Origin: Cesiribacter andamanensis AMV16
GTDB taxonomy: Bacteria > Bacteroidota > Bacteroidia > Cytophagales > Cyclobacteriaceae
Reading direction: 5' to 3'
Length of the DNA: 64,000 nt
Assembly: GCF_000348925.1 (NCBI RefSeq)
Contig: NZ_AODQ01000001.1
Span: 13-64,012, forward strand
The notes under the pieces: generated by a model
Seen by the model: only the letters and a program-made list of their open reading frames with translations
Databases searched by the model: none
What the model was told of the DNA's origin: nothing
Shown: positions 16,497 through 25,863 of the stretch, in pieces
Numbering within the stretch: position 1 is the stretch's first letter
Layout: the number at the start of each line of letters is the position of its first letter
Made by a program: the position numbers and the translations under genes

Positions 16497-17747
16497 TTAG
16501 CGGCCCTTCAGGATCCTGCGCCTTTCAACATCGGGCAGTAGCCAGGTAACCATGCCCAAGAGGGGCAAAAAGGCGCACAGCTCAAACACATACTGGATGC
16601 TGGTACGGTCGGCCAGCTCGCCCAGCACGGCAGAGCCTATGCCGGCCATGCCAAAAGCAAAACCAAAGAACAGGCCCGATATGGTACCGATCCTACCCGG
16701 CACCAGCTCCTGGGCATAGACCAGAATGGCCGAAAAGGCAGAGGAGATGATTACCCCAATGCACATGCTCAGCACGGCGGTCCAGAACAGGTCTACATAG
16801 GGGAGAAGCAGGGTAAAGGGGGTGGCGCCCACAATTGAGATCCAGATCACCCATTTGCGGCCAATACGGTCGCCCACAGGCCCCCCGATAAAGGTGCCCG
16901 CTGCTACGGCAAACAGAAATAAGAACAGGTAAACCTGCGAGCTCTGCACCGATACGCCAAATTTCTGGATCAGAAAAAAGGTAAAGTAGCTGTGCATGCT
17001 GGTCATGTAAAAATACTTGGAGAAGATCAGTACCAACAGAATTGCCAACGCATACACTACCTTCTTTTTAGAAAGCACCTCCTGCTGCATCTGCCCTGTA
17101 GCAGCGGTGCTTTTTCTTTTATGATGGGGCAGGTGTAGGCTATACCATCCTCCCAGGCGGTACAGGATCACAATGGCCAGCAGGGCGCCCAGGGAAAACC
17201 AGAGCACATTGCCCTGCCCAAAGGGAACAATGATAAGGGCCGCCAGCAGCGGGCCAAAGGAGCTGCCTGCATTGCCCCCTACCTGAAAGAGCGACTGCGC
17301 CATGCCATGCCTGCCCCCGGACGCCATGCGGGCCATGCGCGAAGCTTCTGGATGGAATATGGCTGATCCCATGCCAATAAGGGCCACTGAAATCAGCACC
17401 AGCGGGAAGGTGGCCGCCTGGGACAGCAGCACCAGGCCAAGCAGTGAAAAGCCCATACCGATGGCCAGCGAGTAGGGCATTGGTTTGCGATCGGTATACC
17501 AGCCTACCAGAGGCTGCAGCAGCGAGGCTGTAAGCTGAAAGGACAGGGTAATCAGTCCCACCTGCGAAAAGCTCAGCTGGAGGGTGTCTTTTACAAGGGG
17601 GTAAATGGAGGGGATAAGCGATTGCAGCGTGTCATTCAGCAAATGTGAAATGCTGAGTGCAAAGAGCACCGGAAAAACGGTGCCCTCTGCTGCCTGTCTC
17701 ACCTTGTCCGGAGCTTCCTGTAGTAGTGGCGCCATAAGCCTTCGCAA
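16497..17747 (-). CDS. MFS efflux transporter, fosmidomycin-resistance (Fsr) type
   Basis: 416 residues, 12 predicted TM helices. The N-terminal 'FALSISHLLNDTLQSLIPSIYPLVKDTLQLSFSQVGLITLSFQLTASLLQPLVGWYTDRKP' and 'GMGSAIFHPEASRMARMASGGRHGMAQSLFQVGGNAGSS' are typical of Fsr-family exporters. It probably exports amphipathic or drug-like molecules by proton antiport. The true start may be ATG 17735 (MAPLLQ), four codons in. It is monocistronic; resistance to any particular compound is not shown by sequence. Confidence 0.88.
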   Translation of the reverse strand: MRRLMAPLLQEAPDKVRQAAEGTVFPVLFALSISHLLNDTLQSLIPSIYPLVKDTLQLSFSQVGLITLSFQLTASLLQPLVGWYTDRKPMPYSLAIGMGFSLLGLVLLSQAATFPLVLISVALIGMGSAIFHPEASRMARMASGGRHGMAQSLFQVGGNAGSSFGPLLAALIIVPFGQGNVLWFSLGALLAIVILYRLGGWYSLHLPHHKRKSTAATGQMQQEVLSKKKVVYALAILLVLIFSKYFYMTSMHSYFTFFLIQKFGVSVQSSQVYLFLFLFAVAAGTFIGGPVGDRIGRKWVIWISIVGATPFTLLLPYVDLFWTAVLSMCIGVIISSAFSAILVYAQELVPGRIGTISGLFFGFAFGMAGIGSAVLGELADRTSIQYVFELCAFLPLLGMVTWLLPDVERRRILKGR

Positions 17748-17854
17748 AAAGGCAAAGCTATGGCATTGGGGGCAAATTGTAGGGAGATTGCTGCCAGAAA
17801 ATTAAGTGCCTGGAAGGAGTGGCGGTGCGGGGCCGTACACTGGCCGGCAGGGGG

Positions 17855-18721
17855 CTACTGCACCTTTTCCTGTACCACCAGAATAAAATCTGCGGTATTT
17901 CGGTTTGCCTTCTCCAGTTTTTTAACCCCCTGCTGCTCCAGGGTGGTGATAGTGGCAATGCGCAGCTCTGGTTGCTGCTGTAGCAGGTACCAGACAATGC
18001 CCTCCCGGTTCTTGCTATGGTAGGCGCCATTCAGGTGCAGGATTTTTCCCTTTTCCAGATGCTGTAAAATAAAGTGGGCCATGGTGGCATCTTTAATGGC
18101 TTGCGCCTTCACCAGGTTTTCGCTGCTGGCTGGGTTGCCATGGCCGCCCATGCTGTGCAGCATGGCCTGATAGCCCGGCAACTGCAGATCTACCACTATG
18201 GGCAGGGGGGCTATCCAGCGCCTGGCTTCTGCCGAGAGCGAGTCAAGGGCTTCCAGGCCCTGCCGGTACACCAGGTTGGCATAGCGGCGGGGGATGTTGG
18301 AGGCAATGACGGGCAGCCCCTGCTCCCGGGCAAAATCCAGCAGCGGTTTATAGTCGGTAGGATAGCCGGGCCAGACCTTGGCCTCGCTCAGCAGGTGCTT
18401 TTCGGGGATCAGGCCCTGCAGGTATTCATCCAGCACCAGCTGGTTGTCGGCCTCAAACATTTCCATGGCCAGCTGCAGCTGCGGGTTTTTGGCATGCAGG
18501 GCCCGGGCAAGGGCGAGCTGTAGGCGGTGGGCAATGGGGTTGCCATGGAGTTCGCCAAAAAAGACCACATCGGCCTGCTGCACTTCTTCTACCAGCCGGC
18601 TAAAATCGGCGGGCCTGCCTGTGCTGTGAAAGATCCGGTAGGCGGCCAAATCCTGAGCAAAACCTTGCAGGGGGGTAGAAAAGATCATAAGCACAAGCAG
18701 GCAGGGGTAAAGGCAACGCAT
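17855..18721 (-). CDS. ChaN-like haem-binding family protein (secreted)
   Basis: 288 residues from ATG 18721, where a signal peptide begins (MRCLYPCLLVLMIFSTPLQGFAQ); the longer frame to 18829 is rejected. The core matches the ChaN/DUF399 family: 'ADVVFFGELHGNPIAHRLQLALARAL', 'LQLAMEMFEADNQLVLDEYL', 'YPTDYKPLLDFAREQGLPVIASNIPRR' and 'ILHLNGAYHSKNREGI'. Family members bind haem cofacially or act as putative metal-dependent esterases with an EreA/ChaN-like fold. It should be periplasmic. No iron-uptake gene is adjacent. Confidence 0.85.
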   Translation of the reverse strand: MRCLYPCLLVLMIFSTPLQGFAQDLAAYRIFHSTGRPADFSRLVEEVQQADVVFFGELHGNPIAHRLQLALARALHAKNPQLQLAMEMFEADNQLVLDEYLQGLIPEKHLLSEAKVWPGYPTDYKPLLDFAREQGLPVIASNIPRRYANLVYRQGLEALDSLSAEARRWIAPLPIVVDLQLPGYQAMLHSMGGHGNPASSENLVKAQAIKDATMAHFILQHLEKGKILHLNGAYHSKNREGIVWYLLQQQPELRIATITTLEQQGVKKLEKANRNTADFILVVQEKVQ

Positions 18722-18917
18722 AGGGGCTGAACTACGAAAAATGGTAGATGCATAATAGCCGCATGAGGCATGGGAATGAAAAAAGTGGCCGCCTGCGGTC
18801 TGCCTATCAAGATAGCGGTTATGTCCCAAAAAGCCAATCGTCCTGGTGTGTTGAACAATAGCCGGGCTGTATGTAGTTTATCAGTACATCACCTACTACT
18901 AGCCAGAACTACTACAA

Positions 18918-19127
18918 ATGGAAGAAGAACCTTTAGGGCAGGCACTTCGCACCTACATCACCACCAAGATCAGGGAGCTGGGCGAATGGGTAAAGCCAGA
19001 TCCGGCAGATTCCCTGCTGCTGCAGGTGCTCAAGCTTATGTACAAAAGTGTAGTGGTGTTGCTGCTAACGGCCCTGTCGCCGGTGGTGCTCCTCTTTCTG
19101 ATCATTTCTTTTGTTGGGGGATTTTAA
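18918..19127 (+). CDS. small membrane protein, 69 aa
   Basis: An amphipathic N-terminus (MEEEPLGQALRTYITTKIRELGEWVKPD) leads to one long hydrophobic helix at residues about 42-67. Its stop lies 11 bases before the ATG of the next membrane protein, so they form an operon. This resembles small soluble-then-TM accessory proteins, but I do not recognise a family. Confidence 0.65.
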   Translation: MEEEPLGQALRTYITTKIRELGEWVKPDPADSLLLQVLKLMYKSVVVLLLTALSPVVLLFLIISFVGGF

Positions 19128-19137
19128 GAAACACAGC

Positions 19138-19500
19138 ATGCTTATTCTACGCTCTCCTGTATTTATTGCCTGCTGCCTGCTGTTTGTGCTGCATCAGCTG
19201 TTGCAAAAAGGCATGGGTGTTTCCATGCCGTTCCTGGATGCTTACCTGGACAGTTTTCTGGCCATGCCCATTCTGCTGACCCTTCTGGTGGTAGAGCGGC
19301 GCCTGCTCTTTAAGCGGGGCAATCATTACCGCCTTACAGCCCTGGAGGCAGTAGTGGCTACCAGTTTTATCATTCTCATCTCAGAGCTGGTGTTTCCGGC
19401 CTTCTCCAGTCGCTTTACGGCCGACTGGCGGGATGTAGTGGCCTATTCTGCAGGAGCACTGCTTTTTATGCTCACAACCAACCGATTTGGTGTGGTCTGA
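19138..19500 (+). CDS. small integral membrane protein, 120 aa
   Basis: Four predicted TM helices separated by short loops ('LLVVERRLLFKRGNHYRLTALEAVVATS' is the cytosolic loop). ATG 19138 is preferred because the alternative at 19111 overlaps the previous gene by 17 bases. Similar Bacteroidota proteins carry automatic 'magnesium citrate secondary transporter' labels, which such a short protein does not justify. It is paired with the upstream 69-aa protein. Confidence 0.7.
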   Translation: MLILRSPVFIACCLLFVLHQLLQKGMGVSMPFLDAYLDSFLAMPILLTLLVVERRLLFKRGNHYRLTALEAVVATSFIILISELVFPAFSSRFTADWRDVVAYSAGALLFMLTTNRFGVV

Positions 19501-19602
19501 TGGGGGAACCTGCCGCGTGCACCGGAGTTGAGAGGATTATGGATACTACCCCCCCCCTCGCTTTACTGCACGATGGCCTGGTCCGGGCTCAGTCGGTGTT
19601 GC

Positions 19603-20916
19603 TTACCGGGCCAGCCACCCCACTACTCCCTGGGCGGTACGTACAAAGGCAAATTCTCCAAAATGGGCCAATACTTCAACTGAGCTGTTCTCCTCCAGTT
19701 CCCGTACGGGCACAGCCTGTGGTGTGGCCTGGCTGCGCAGCAGGCTGGGGGCTGCTACCTGCAGCGGCTGGCCGCTGGTGGCAGCGCTTACATAGCGCTT
19801 GGGCACAAATCCCTGGCGCTGGTCGGGCAGCGAGATGCGGTACCAGTCGCCTGCCTGGGCTATGATCTGCACAAAGGTATCGCGTGGCAGCTGGTCCAGT
19901 ACCGCCTCTGCAGTGCCGGGCCCCGAGCGCAGGTTCAGCTGAGTAGCGGTGATCTTGTAGGCCTGGGCCTGGTAGCTGGTGTCCAGCGGGCTGGCTTCTA
20001 CGGCTGCTTCCAGTGTACGGATGTAGTTGATGGGGTCTTTGCTGCCGCGCTGATAAATGCCAAAATGCAGGTGGGGCGGTGTGCTGCGGGCATTTCCGGT
20101 ATTGCCTACCAGCCCAAGGGTATCCCCCTGCGCAACCCGTCTGCCGGAGGCTACCAGCTGCGAATCGAGGTGGGCAAAATAGTAGGTGTGGCCCCGCTTG
20201 ATATCCTGCATCCAGATCACTTTACCGCCCAGCCGGTTGGTGCCTACCCGCGAAACTACACCGGAGGTGGGGGCTACTACCGGCGTGCCGCGCGCCGCAA
20301 AAATATCCACGCCCTCGTGGCTGCGCTGCCCGCCATCCCGATCGGCTCCATAAAAACTGCCTATGGAGCGGTTTGAGGCGCCTGATACAGGGTTGATCAG
20401 CACAGGGGTAAGGTTAAGGGAAAGGGTGTAGTAGACATCTGTGAGCAGTTGTGGCTGCAGGCGCAACAGGCAGTGCTGGTCCTGCCGAAACTCATAGTTG
20501 AACTGCAGGCTGGAGTCGGCCTGCACCACTTCAGATGCCTGTCGGTCCCAGCGATTGTTTTGCCAGACAAAAAGATCCAGATAGAGTGTGGTAGTAGGCT
20601 CAGCGGTAAGGGCGCCATCTACGGTAAGGACCTGCCCCTCCCGGCCGTCAAAGCGATAGGAGCGGGCATCAGGCGTAGCGGCGGCAAAGTAGCCCGCTTC
20701 GCTTAAGGGCAGGCGTATTTGTACCGAGTCGGTAAAGACCCGCTGCCCGGCAGCCAGCCAGCGTTGCGCCATGGGGGTTTGGTCCAGGCCGGCTTTTTCC
20801 AGCGAACGGATGTATTGCTCATAAGGGGGTATGCTGGTAAGGGCTTGTTTGATTGATCCGTTGCAGCCGACCAGTACCAGGGCCAGCAGCACAATCAGGG
20901 AGTGTAGTAGTTTCAT
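19603..20916 (-). CDS. M23 endopeptidase lipoprotein with SH3b domains
   Basis: 437 residues from ATG 20916, whose product has a lipobox (LVLVGC, Cys18). After a beta-rich middle region, the LytM/M23 zinc site is complete: H200-x3-D204 in 'SHEGVDIFAARGTPV' and H282-x-H284 in 'PPHLHFGIY'. Residues about 318-380 form a bacterial SH3 domain ('ITATQLNLRSGPG..'), and a shorter SH3-like unit ends the protein. It should cleave peptidoglycan cross-links at the outer membrane inner face. It is monocistronic; the downstream 19500-19602 spacer is convergent. Confidence 0.92.
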   Translation of the reverse strand: MKLLHSLIVLLALVLVGCNGSIKQALTSIPPYEQYIRSLEKAGLDQTPMAQRWLAAGQRVFTDSVQIRLPLSEAGYFAAATPDARSYRFDGREGQVLTVDGALTAEPTTTLYLDLFVWQNNRWDRQASEVVQADSSLQFNYEFRQDQHCLLRLQPQLLTDVYYTLSLNLTPVLINPVSGASNRSIGSFYGADRDGGQRSHEGVDIFAARGTPVVAPTSGVVSRVGTNRLGGKVIWMQDIKRGHTYYFAHLDSQLVASGRRVAQGDTLGLVGNTGNARSTPPHLHFGIYQRGSKDPINYIRTLEAAVEASPLDTSYQAQAYKITATQLNLRSGPGTAEAVLDQLPRDTFVQIIAQAGDWYRISLPDQRQGFVPKRYVSAATSGQPLQVAAPSLLRSQATPQAVPVRELEENSSVEVLAHFGEFAFVRTAQGVVGWLAR

Positions 20917-21026
20917 GTGTGGTAATTGCCTCATTGTCAGCTTATTTTTACGGGGCCAGCGTAATCTGGTTTTTGTCTGGCAGGGGGTCTGGAGGCCGGT
21001 CAAAGCGGTAGGGAAGGGGGTAAAAA

Positions 21027-21055
21027 AATAAGCACCCGTTCTGGCGGGTGCTTAT
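21027..21055 (-). terminator. terminator of the CsbD gene
   Basis: AAGCACCCG / CGGGTGCTT stem with a 6-base loop; on the minus strand it is followed by a T7 run. Confidence 0.85.
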
Positions 21056-21085
21056 GAAGGCTAAGATCAGGCAGGGTAGCCCTGC

Positions 21086-21277
21086 TTAGATGCGGTCTAT
21101 CCAGCTTTTGATCTTGTCTTTGGTTTCGCCAGTCTTCTGCTGAAGTCTGCCTAACCATTCATCTTCCTTGCCCTCCTGATAGGTAACATCGTCGTCGGTC
21201 AGGTTACCATACTTTTGCTTCAGGCTTCCTTTGATCTCGTTCCAGTTACCTCGGGCTCTATATTCTTTTGAATGCAT
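21086..21277 (-). CDS. CsbD-family stress protein
   Basis: 63 residues, hydrophilic, beginning MHSKEYRARGNWNEIKGSLKQKYGNLTDDDVTYQEGKEDEWLGRLQQKTG. The 'GNWNEIKGSLKQKYG.LTDDD..Y.EGK.DEL.GRLQ.KTG' pattern is the CsbD signature. These abundant small proteins are induced by general stress in many bacteria; molecular role unknown. Confidence 0.93.
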   Translation of the reverse strand: MHSKEYRARGNWNEIKGSLKQKYGNLTDDDVTYQEGKEDEWLGRLQQKTGETKDKIKSWIDRI

Positions 21278-21479
21278 AATTCTATGAAATTGGTTTGTTT
21301 ATAGGTACGGAAGAACATAAAATAAGGTTTTTGGACTCAGCAGGCCCTGTTATTTCAGGTGCAGCTCCAATAGCCACAGGCTGTTGCCATTCATGCTGGC
21401 CGAAGGGCTGGTTATGGGGTATACCCTTTAGGTGATTCTGCACTAGCCGCAGCTGTTTGAAGGTATTGTAGCGAATCTC

Positions 21480-22376
21480 CTATCGCTGCAGGCGGTAGGC
21501 CACCACCCGGTTGTCGCTAAAGGTAGGCACCAGCAGCAGGTTTTGCTCCGGCACGTAGGTAATGTCGGCCGAATTGATCTTGTCGGCCTTGGTGTCCAGC
21601 AGTTTTACCTTCTCCTTGCCCCGCTCTACATAATAGACTTCACCCTGCCAGTTGGAGACCAAAAAGGTGTTTTCGTCCACAATGCCAATGCCATCGCCAC
21701 TGCCAATACCGCTGGCCAGCACGTCCCCTTCGCCCTCGGCTGTTATCTGCTGAAAATCTGAAGATGCCAGGTAAACAGCTCCATTGTGGTAGGCCAGCCC
21801 GTTGGGCGAGCTCAGGCCGTTTTCCTTCCATACCCGTACCTTGTCATTTTCCAGGGCATAGATCTTGTTGTCCTGCATGTCGGTAAAGAGGATCATGCCA
21901 TTGGCCGCTACGGGATCGTTCAGAAATTTGGCTCCTTTTACAGGATAGCGCTTGCTGATCTTGCCATTGGCATCAATGGCCACCAGCGCATCAATATCGG
22001 TTACATACAGGGTGCCTCCCTGCATCGCCATGCCTTTTGGGGCATGCAGGCCACTTACCCATTCCTTTTGCACCAGCTTGCCATCCAGTGACAGCTTGGA
22101 GATAAACCCTTTACCATCTTTGTCAGTTGGGTTGCCCACAATGTTGCTGACATAGAGCATGTTTTCGTCCGGATTGTAGAAGACCGATTCAGGAACGTCC
22201 AGCTCAGCTTCTGTAGCCCAGGCCTGTTCCAGCCGCGGAGCCCGGGTGCTGGCATCGGCCTGGCTGGCGGTGGTATCAGCCGCAGGGGCCTGGCTGGTGG
22301 TGTCGGCTTCTCTGCGACTGTCGCAGGCGCCAAATAAAAGGGAGCTGCCTACCAGCAGCATGCCTATCTTTTTCAT
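21480..22376 (-). CDS. SMP-30/NHL-type beta-propeller lipoprotein
   Basis: 298 residues. Lipobox LLFGAC near residue 18, then a Thr/Ala-rich linker, then repeated propeller blades ('LDVPESVFYNPDENMLYVSNIVGNPTDKDGKGFISKLSLDGK', 'HAPKGMAMQGGTLYVTDIDALVAIDANGK', 'SSPNGLAYHNGAVYLAS'). This is the SMP-30/gluconolactonase-like fold. The 'PxGMAMQGGTLYVTD' blades suggest a binding scaffold or lactonase. It is anchored in the envelope, monocistronic, and its substrate is unknown. Confidence 0.82.
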   Translation of the reverse strand: MKKIGMLLVGSSLLFGACDSRREADTTSQAPAADTTASQADASTRAPRLEQAWATEAELDVPESVFYNPDENMLYVSNIVGNPTDKDGKGFISKLSLDGKLVQKEWVSGLHAPKGMAMQGGTLYVTDIDALVAIDANGKISKRYPVKGAKFLNDPVAANGMILFTDMQDNKIYALENDKVRVWKENGLSSPNGLAYHNGAVYLASSDFQQITAEGEGDVLASGIGSGDGIGIVDENTFLVSNWQGEVYYVERGKEKVKLLDTKADKINSADITYVPEQNLLLVPTFSDNRVVAYRLQR

Positions 22377-22688
22377 GGGATAAGGAATTGGTTGATGATG
22401 GATTTTTTATTTAAAAAGCAGTTTTTACCCCTTTTGTTTGCGGTTGGGAGTGAGGGGGGAGAGGCAGCCGGATCTGGACAGCAGGATGGAGCAAAACCAG
22501 ATGCAGGGCATGTTTGGCCAGCTATCGTCAGGCAGCAGAAGGGTATAGGCCCCCTAGCTGCTGGGCATTGCAACCAGTGCCTGCCCGGTATTTTTTTTGG
22601 TAAATCGGAGCCTTATTTTTTGAACATTCCCTACAGGTGCGCGTTCAAAATGAAGTACGAACTAATTTTTCAAACTAATTCTAACATT
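22377..22688. other. divergent intergenic region
   Basis: 312 bases between divergent genes. No further gene, RNA or hairpin detected. Confidence 0.4.
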
Positions 22689-22961
22689 ATGGAAACCAGA
22701 ACAACAGAGTTTAAAAACAGACCAGCTGCCAACAATAATCCCGAGCACAAAGAAGGGCCAGTAGCCACTGCTATTGAAGAGCAAACCGCCAAAATCCCTT
22801 CAGATGTGTTTCTGTGGGCTGCTCTTGGTTCAATGGCTGCTTCTCTCACCCTTAAAGTACTGGGGAAAGATGAGACGGCCCTGTTTGTGGGCCAGTGGGC
22901 TGCTCCCTTCCTGCTTTTGGGTACTTACAATAAGATTGTTAAGCTGGAAGGCCACGACTGA
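22689..22961 (+). CDS. small membrane protein, 90 aa
   Basis: ATG 22689 starts METRTTEFKNRPAANNNPEHKEG. A polar 35-residue N-terminus is followed by two hydrophobic helices ('VFLWAALGSMAASLTLKVLG' and 'VGQWAAPFLLLGTYNKIV'). The longer frame from 22392 is not supported. This organisation recurs in short Bacteroidota proteins next to stress genes; no function is assigned. Confidence 0.72.
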   Translation: METRTTEFKNRPAANNNPEHKEGPVATAIEEQTAKIPSDVFLWAALGSMAASLTLKVLGKDETALFVGQWAAPFLLLGTYNKIVKLEGHD

Positions 22962-22998
22962 TCCTAAGGCGTTAACGATTAAACGTATTTTGTTGAGT

Positions 22999-23030
22999 AA
23001 AAAGGGAAGCCCACCGGCTTCCCTTTTTTT
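22999..23030 (+). terminator. rho-independent terminator
   Basis: AAAAAGGGAAGC / GCTTCCCTTTTTTT stem with 6-base loop. Confidence 0.85.
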
Positions 23031-23269
23031 ACAGGCCAATGGTTAATCTTGCTGGTGAACAGTACTGTTTAAACCTGCGGTAGAGAAGTGCTAATATAAA
23101 TAGTACAACTTCTGCATGCTGAGTAAGAGGCCATAATCAGCTCGTTGGCTGGTTTTGCTAAGGGATAAGATAAAAAAGGTCAACAATTTAGAGAGTGCTG
23201 CGTTAGAAACAAAGGATGCAACCATCAATTTTTTAAATACCTAAAGTACAATATTAAATTTTTGAGATT

Positions 23270-24061
23270 ATGAAAAAGAGATTTCTTACACCTATAGCAG
23301 CAGTAGCAGTTGCCAGCCTAACGGTATTTGGCTGTGCAAGCTCAAATGATACCCGTGAAGCAACCGCCTATGGCACCCCTCAGAATACTACTGTGTATGA
23401 TGACGATGCCACTACTGAAACACAAGGCACAACCGCTACAGACTATGGTACCACCGAGACGCAGCCGGTAAGCGATACCCAAACAGGTACTACCTATGGA
23501 ACTGAAACCCAGACGCAGGGGATGGAAACGGACCGGATGTCAAATACGGAAGTAGGCATGCGCGATACCGACCTGTTTAGTGAAATTGATAATACCGAGC
23601 AGTACAGCGTTATGGACCTGGCGCGTATGGACCCCAACTTCTCTACCTTTGTACGTCTGGTAGATCAGGCCGGGCTAACCGCCTCTCTTGAGCAGATGGA
23701 CGGTCCAATCACTGTTTTTCTGCCTACCAATGCTGCCTTTGAGGAGCTGCCTAAGGAGCGGTATGACTACCTGACCAATACTGAGAACAATGCTGAACTG
23801 GTGCGCATTCTGCAAGCCCATGTACTGGCCTCAGAGGTAACCTCTATCCAGTTTACAGGTCGTCAGGTGATCGAAACTTCTCAGGGTAACCAGATACCCG
23901 TATATACAGAAGGCGGCACAGCTGCCGGTGGCATCACCAGCATTACCATTGGGGGTGCCTCCATTATTCAGCAGGATATTGACGCCTCTAATGGTGTGAT
24001 CCATGTGATCGACGGAATCATTATTCCGGAAGATGATCGTGGCAATACCATTATGGACTAA
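23270..24061 (+). CDS. FAS1 (fasciclin) domain lipoprotein with Thr/Tyr-rich stalk
   Basis: 263 residues. The lipobox is 'LTVFGCAS'; a low-complexity stalk (about residues 25-85) repeats T/E/Q/Y/G motifs such as TTATDYGTTETQ. Residues about 117-260 form one FAS1 domain ('FSTFVRLVDQAGLTASLEQMDGPITVFLPTNAAFEELPKERYDYL' and the closing 'SNGVIHVIDGIIIPED'). FAS1 proteins mediate adhesion or matrix contact; the stalk would display the domain at the surface. The second FAS1 gene lies at 29.1 kb. Leader is AT-rich. Confidence 0.93.
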   Translation: MKKRFLTPIAAVAVASLTVFGCASSNDTREATAYGTPQNTTVYDDDATTETQGTTATDYGTTETQPVSDTQTGTTYGTETQTQGMETDRMSNTEVGMRDTDLFSEIDNTEQYSVMDLARMDPNFSTFVRLVDQAGLTASLEQMDGPITVFLPTNAAFEELPKERYDYLTNTENNAELVRILQAHVLASEVTSIQFTGRQVIETSQGNQIPVYTEGGTAAGGITSITIGGASIIQQDIDASNGVIHVIDGIIIPEDDRGNTIMD

Positions 24062-24093
24062 GCTTTTCCCTCTCCGGAGGGTAACTATTCAAC

Positions 24094-24126
24094 AAGAGGC
24101 CATCCCATAGGGGTGGCCTCTTTTTT
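24094..24126 (+). terminator. terminator after FAS1 gene
   Basis: AAGAGGCCA / TGGCCTCTT stem with 11-base loop, followed by T6. Confidence 0.85.
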
Positions 24127-24331
24127 CTGTTCCGGACAATAAAGGAGCCTTCCTGAAATTACATGCTGTGAACTGCTGTGCTATACTGTAGCGTAGTAGC
24201 CAGAACATTTGTTCCAGGCATTTAGCTTACCTGCACAGTCGGGTCGTGTAGGCTGGTTGGAGCCTTTGGCTCGGATGTCCATCCAGTGCTACTGTCCTGA
24301 TAGGTGTTATTTGTAAAGTAAAGGCAAAGCC

Positions 24332-25504
24332 TCAGCGGGCTTCTGTGCGGGGCGGTTCCTGTGGTTGTGTGGTTGATCCGCTAGTGGTGGCCCCAGCCGG
24401 GGGGTGAGAGGAAGGTCTTGGTGGGAAAATATGTTGCAAGCGGATGAGATCGCTTTTTTGCATGAGCAAGTGTACAAGGGGTGCCAGAAGATATTCCCGC
24501 AATCGGTCGACCAAGTATCCGGCCATGAATATTCCAAAGGTAATCAGAAGCAGGTATCCAAAGTGAAGCATAGCGCTGCCTTGCAGGCTTGTTGTGAATA
24601 CTTGCTCTATAAGGTGCTGGCGCATTAGGGGGTGGTCATGAAAAAGATAAACTCCCAGCACATAAGGCGATATGCTGTTGATTAGGCCGCTATGCAGACT
24701 GAACCGTTTGAACATAAAAAAAAAGGCAATAGCGGAAAGCAGCACAATGGGGTTGTTGTAGGCAAAAACAAGGCTAATTCCCTTGCCAGTGAGGTGTTCT
24801 ATGCTGGCATAGGCAAGCAAAAAGAGTAGGAGCGAACAACCCATGTAAACGGCAGGCGACCACTTGGCGAGTTTGGCGGTACTGTAATGCCTGCGGATGT
24901 ACTGGCCCAGCAGGTAGATGTGGATAAAGCTAACAAGTGAAAAACCCCTGTTAAAGCCCATGGCCGAGTCTTCAAAGAGCAACCCACCTACACAATTCAG
25001 GAACGTTAGGCTGAGAACTACAAAGAGAAACTGCTTTTTTGAGAAGGAATCAACCGCTCGGTTGAGGAGCGGGCTTAGTAAGTACAGTGCAAAATAAGCT
25101 GTAATGAACCACCAGGTGCCGGCAAAGATAGGCATCAGGCTTTCCAGTAGCTTTACTACTCCTAACTGGTGGAGGGGTGTGCTTTCCAGAGCTACCAGAA
25201 AAAGCAGGGAGTAAAAGGTGGTTTGCAGGATCAGGCTCAGCGCCGTTCGGATCTTGAGTCGTATCCGATAGTAGCCTGAAATGAACACAAAGCAATTTAC
25301 TGCCAAAACCAGAAAGCTTTTGAGCAGAATGTAGATAAGGTCGGTGGACGTAGTGAGGGTAAAGGTTTCGCCCGACCCTACGCCAGCTCCATGCACCAGC
25401 AGATGAAATCCAATGATCATCAGCATTAGTACAATTCTCAGTAACTCTATATTTGACTCTCTGCTTACCGGAGTAGTAGTCAGAAATTTCATAAATCGTA
25501 ACAC
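24332..25504 (-). CDS. acyltransferase-3 family membrane protein
   Basis: 390 residues, about ten TM helices. N-terminal 'RESNIELLRIVLMLMIIGFHLLVHG' carries the invariant R..E..R and the catalytic His of acyltransferase 3; 'TWWFITAYFALYLLSPLLNR' and 'YVLGVYLFHDHPLMR' are family landmarks. It probably O-acylates an exported polysaccharide or lipid. No polysaccharide cluster is nearby. The last 30 residues (after about 360) are Pro/Thr-rich and non-conserved. Confidence 0.9.
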   Translation of the reverse strand: MLRFMKFLTTTPVSRESNIELLRIVLMLMIIGFHLLVHGAGVGSGETFTLTTSTDLIYILLKSFLVLAVNCFVFISGYYRIRLKIRTALSLILQTTFYSLLFLVALESTPLHQLGVVKLLESLMPIFAGTWWFITAYFALYLLSPLLNRAVDSFSKKQFLFVVLSLTFLNCVGGLLFEDSAMGFNRGFSLVSFIHIYLLGQYIRRHYSTAKLAKWSPAVYMGCSLLLFLLAYASIEHLTGKGISLVFAYNNPIVLLSAIAFFFMFKRFSLHSGLINSISPYVLGVYLFHDHPLMRQHLIEQVFTTSLQGSAMLHFGYLLLITFGIFMAGYLVDRLREYLLAPLVHLLMQKSDLIRLQHIFPPRPSSHPPAGATTSGSTTQPQEPPRTEAR

Positions 25505-25863
25505 TTGGTGTAGGAAAAGAATGTATGCCCAACCTGCGGTACCAGCAGCCTGAGGCTACGGTGCCCTTTCTGGTAATGTTCCTTGGGGAAAGGCTCTGCC
25601 CTCAGGAGCAGAAAAAAGGAAGCTGTGTAGTAGCAGCCAGGCTAAAAAAGTTAGATGTACCCCATTGAGCAGAACGAAGGCTCAAAACAGGGGTGCCATC
25701 AGGGTGGAGTAGGGGTGGTATGGTTAGCTAAAAAAATCATAGCGATCTTTTCCGTAGAAGGAAAGAGAATTACTAGCCTTGAACGGCAGGTTGATACTAA
25801 GGTTTCAAAACCTGCGCTATCGGTGCGGCCAGATCGAAAGCCTTTTTTATCCCGGCTTACTCT
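25505..25863. other. 359-base non-coding stretch
   Basis: Separates two minus-strand genes. No gene or repeat identified; a plus frame at 25655-25867 lacks any family or start support. Confidence 0.4.

Noticed and set aside
19500-19865. 121-codon plus-strand frame after the membrane pair
   Set aside because: It is antisense to the SH3 part of the M23 peptidase and has no coding pattern.
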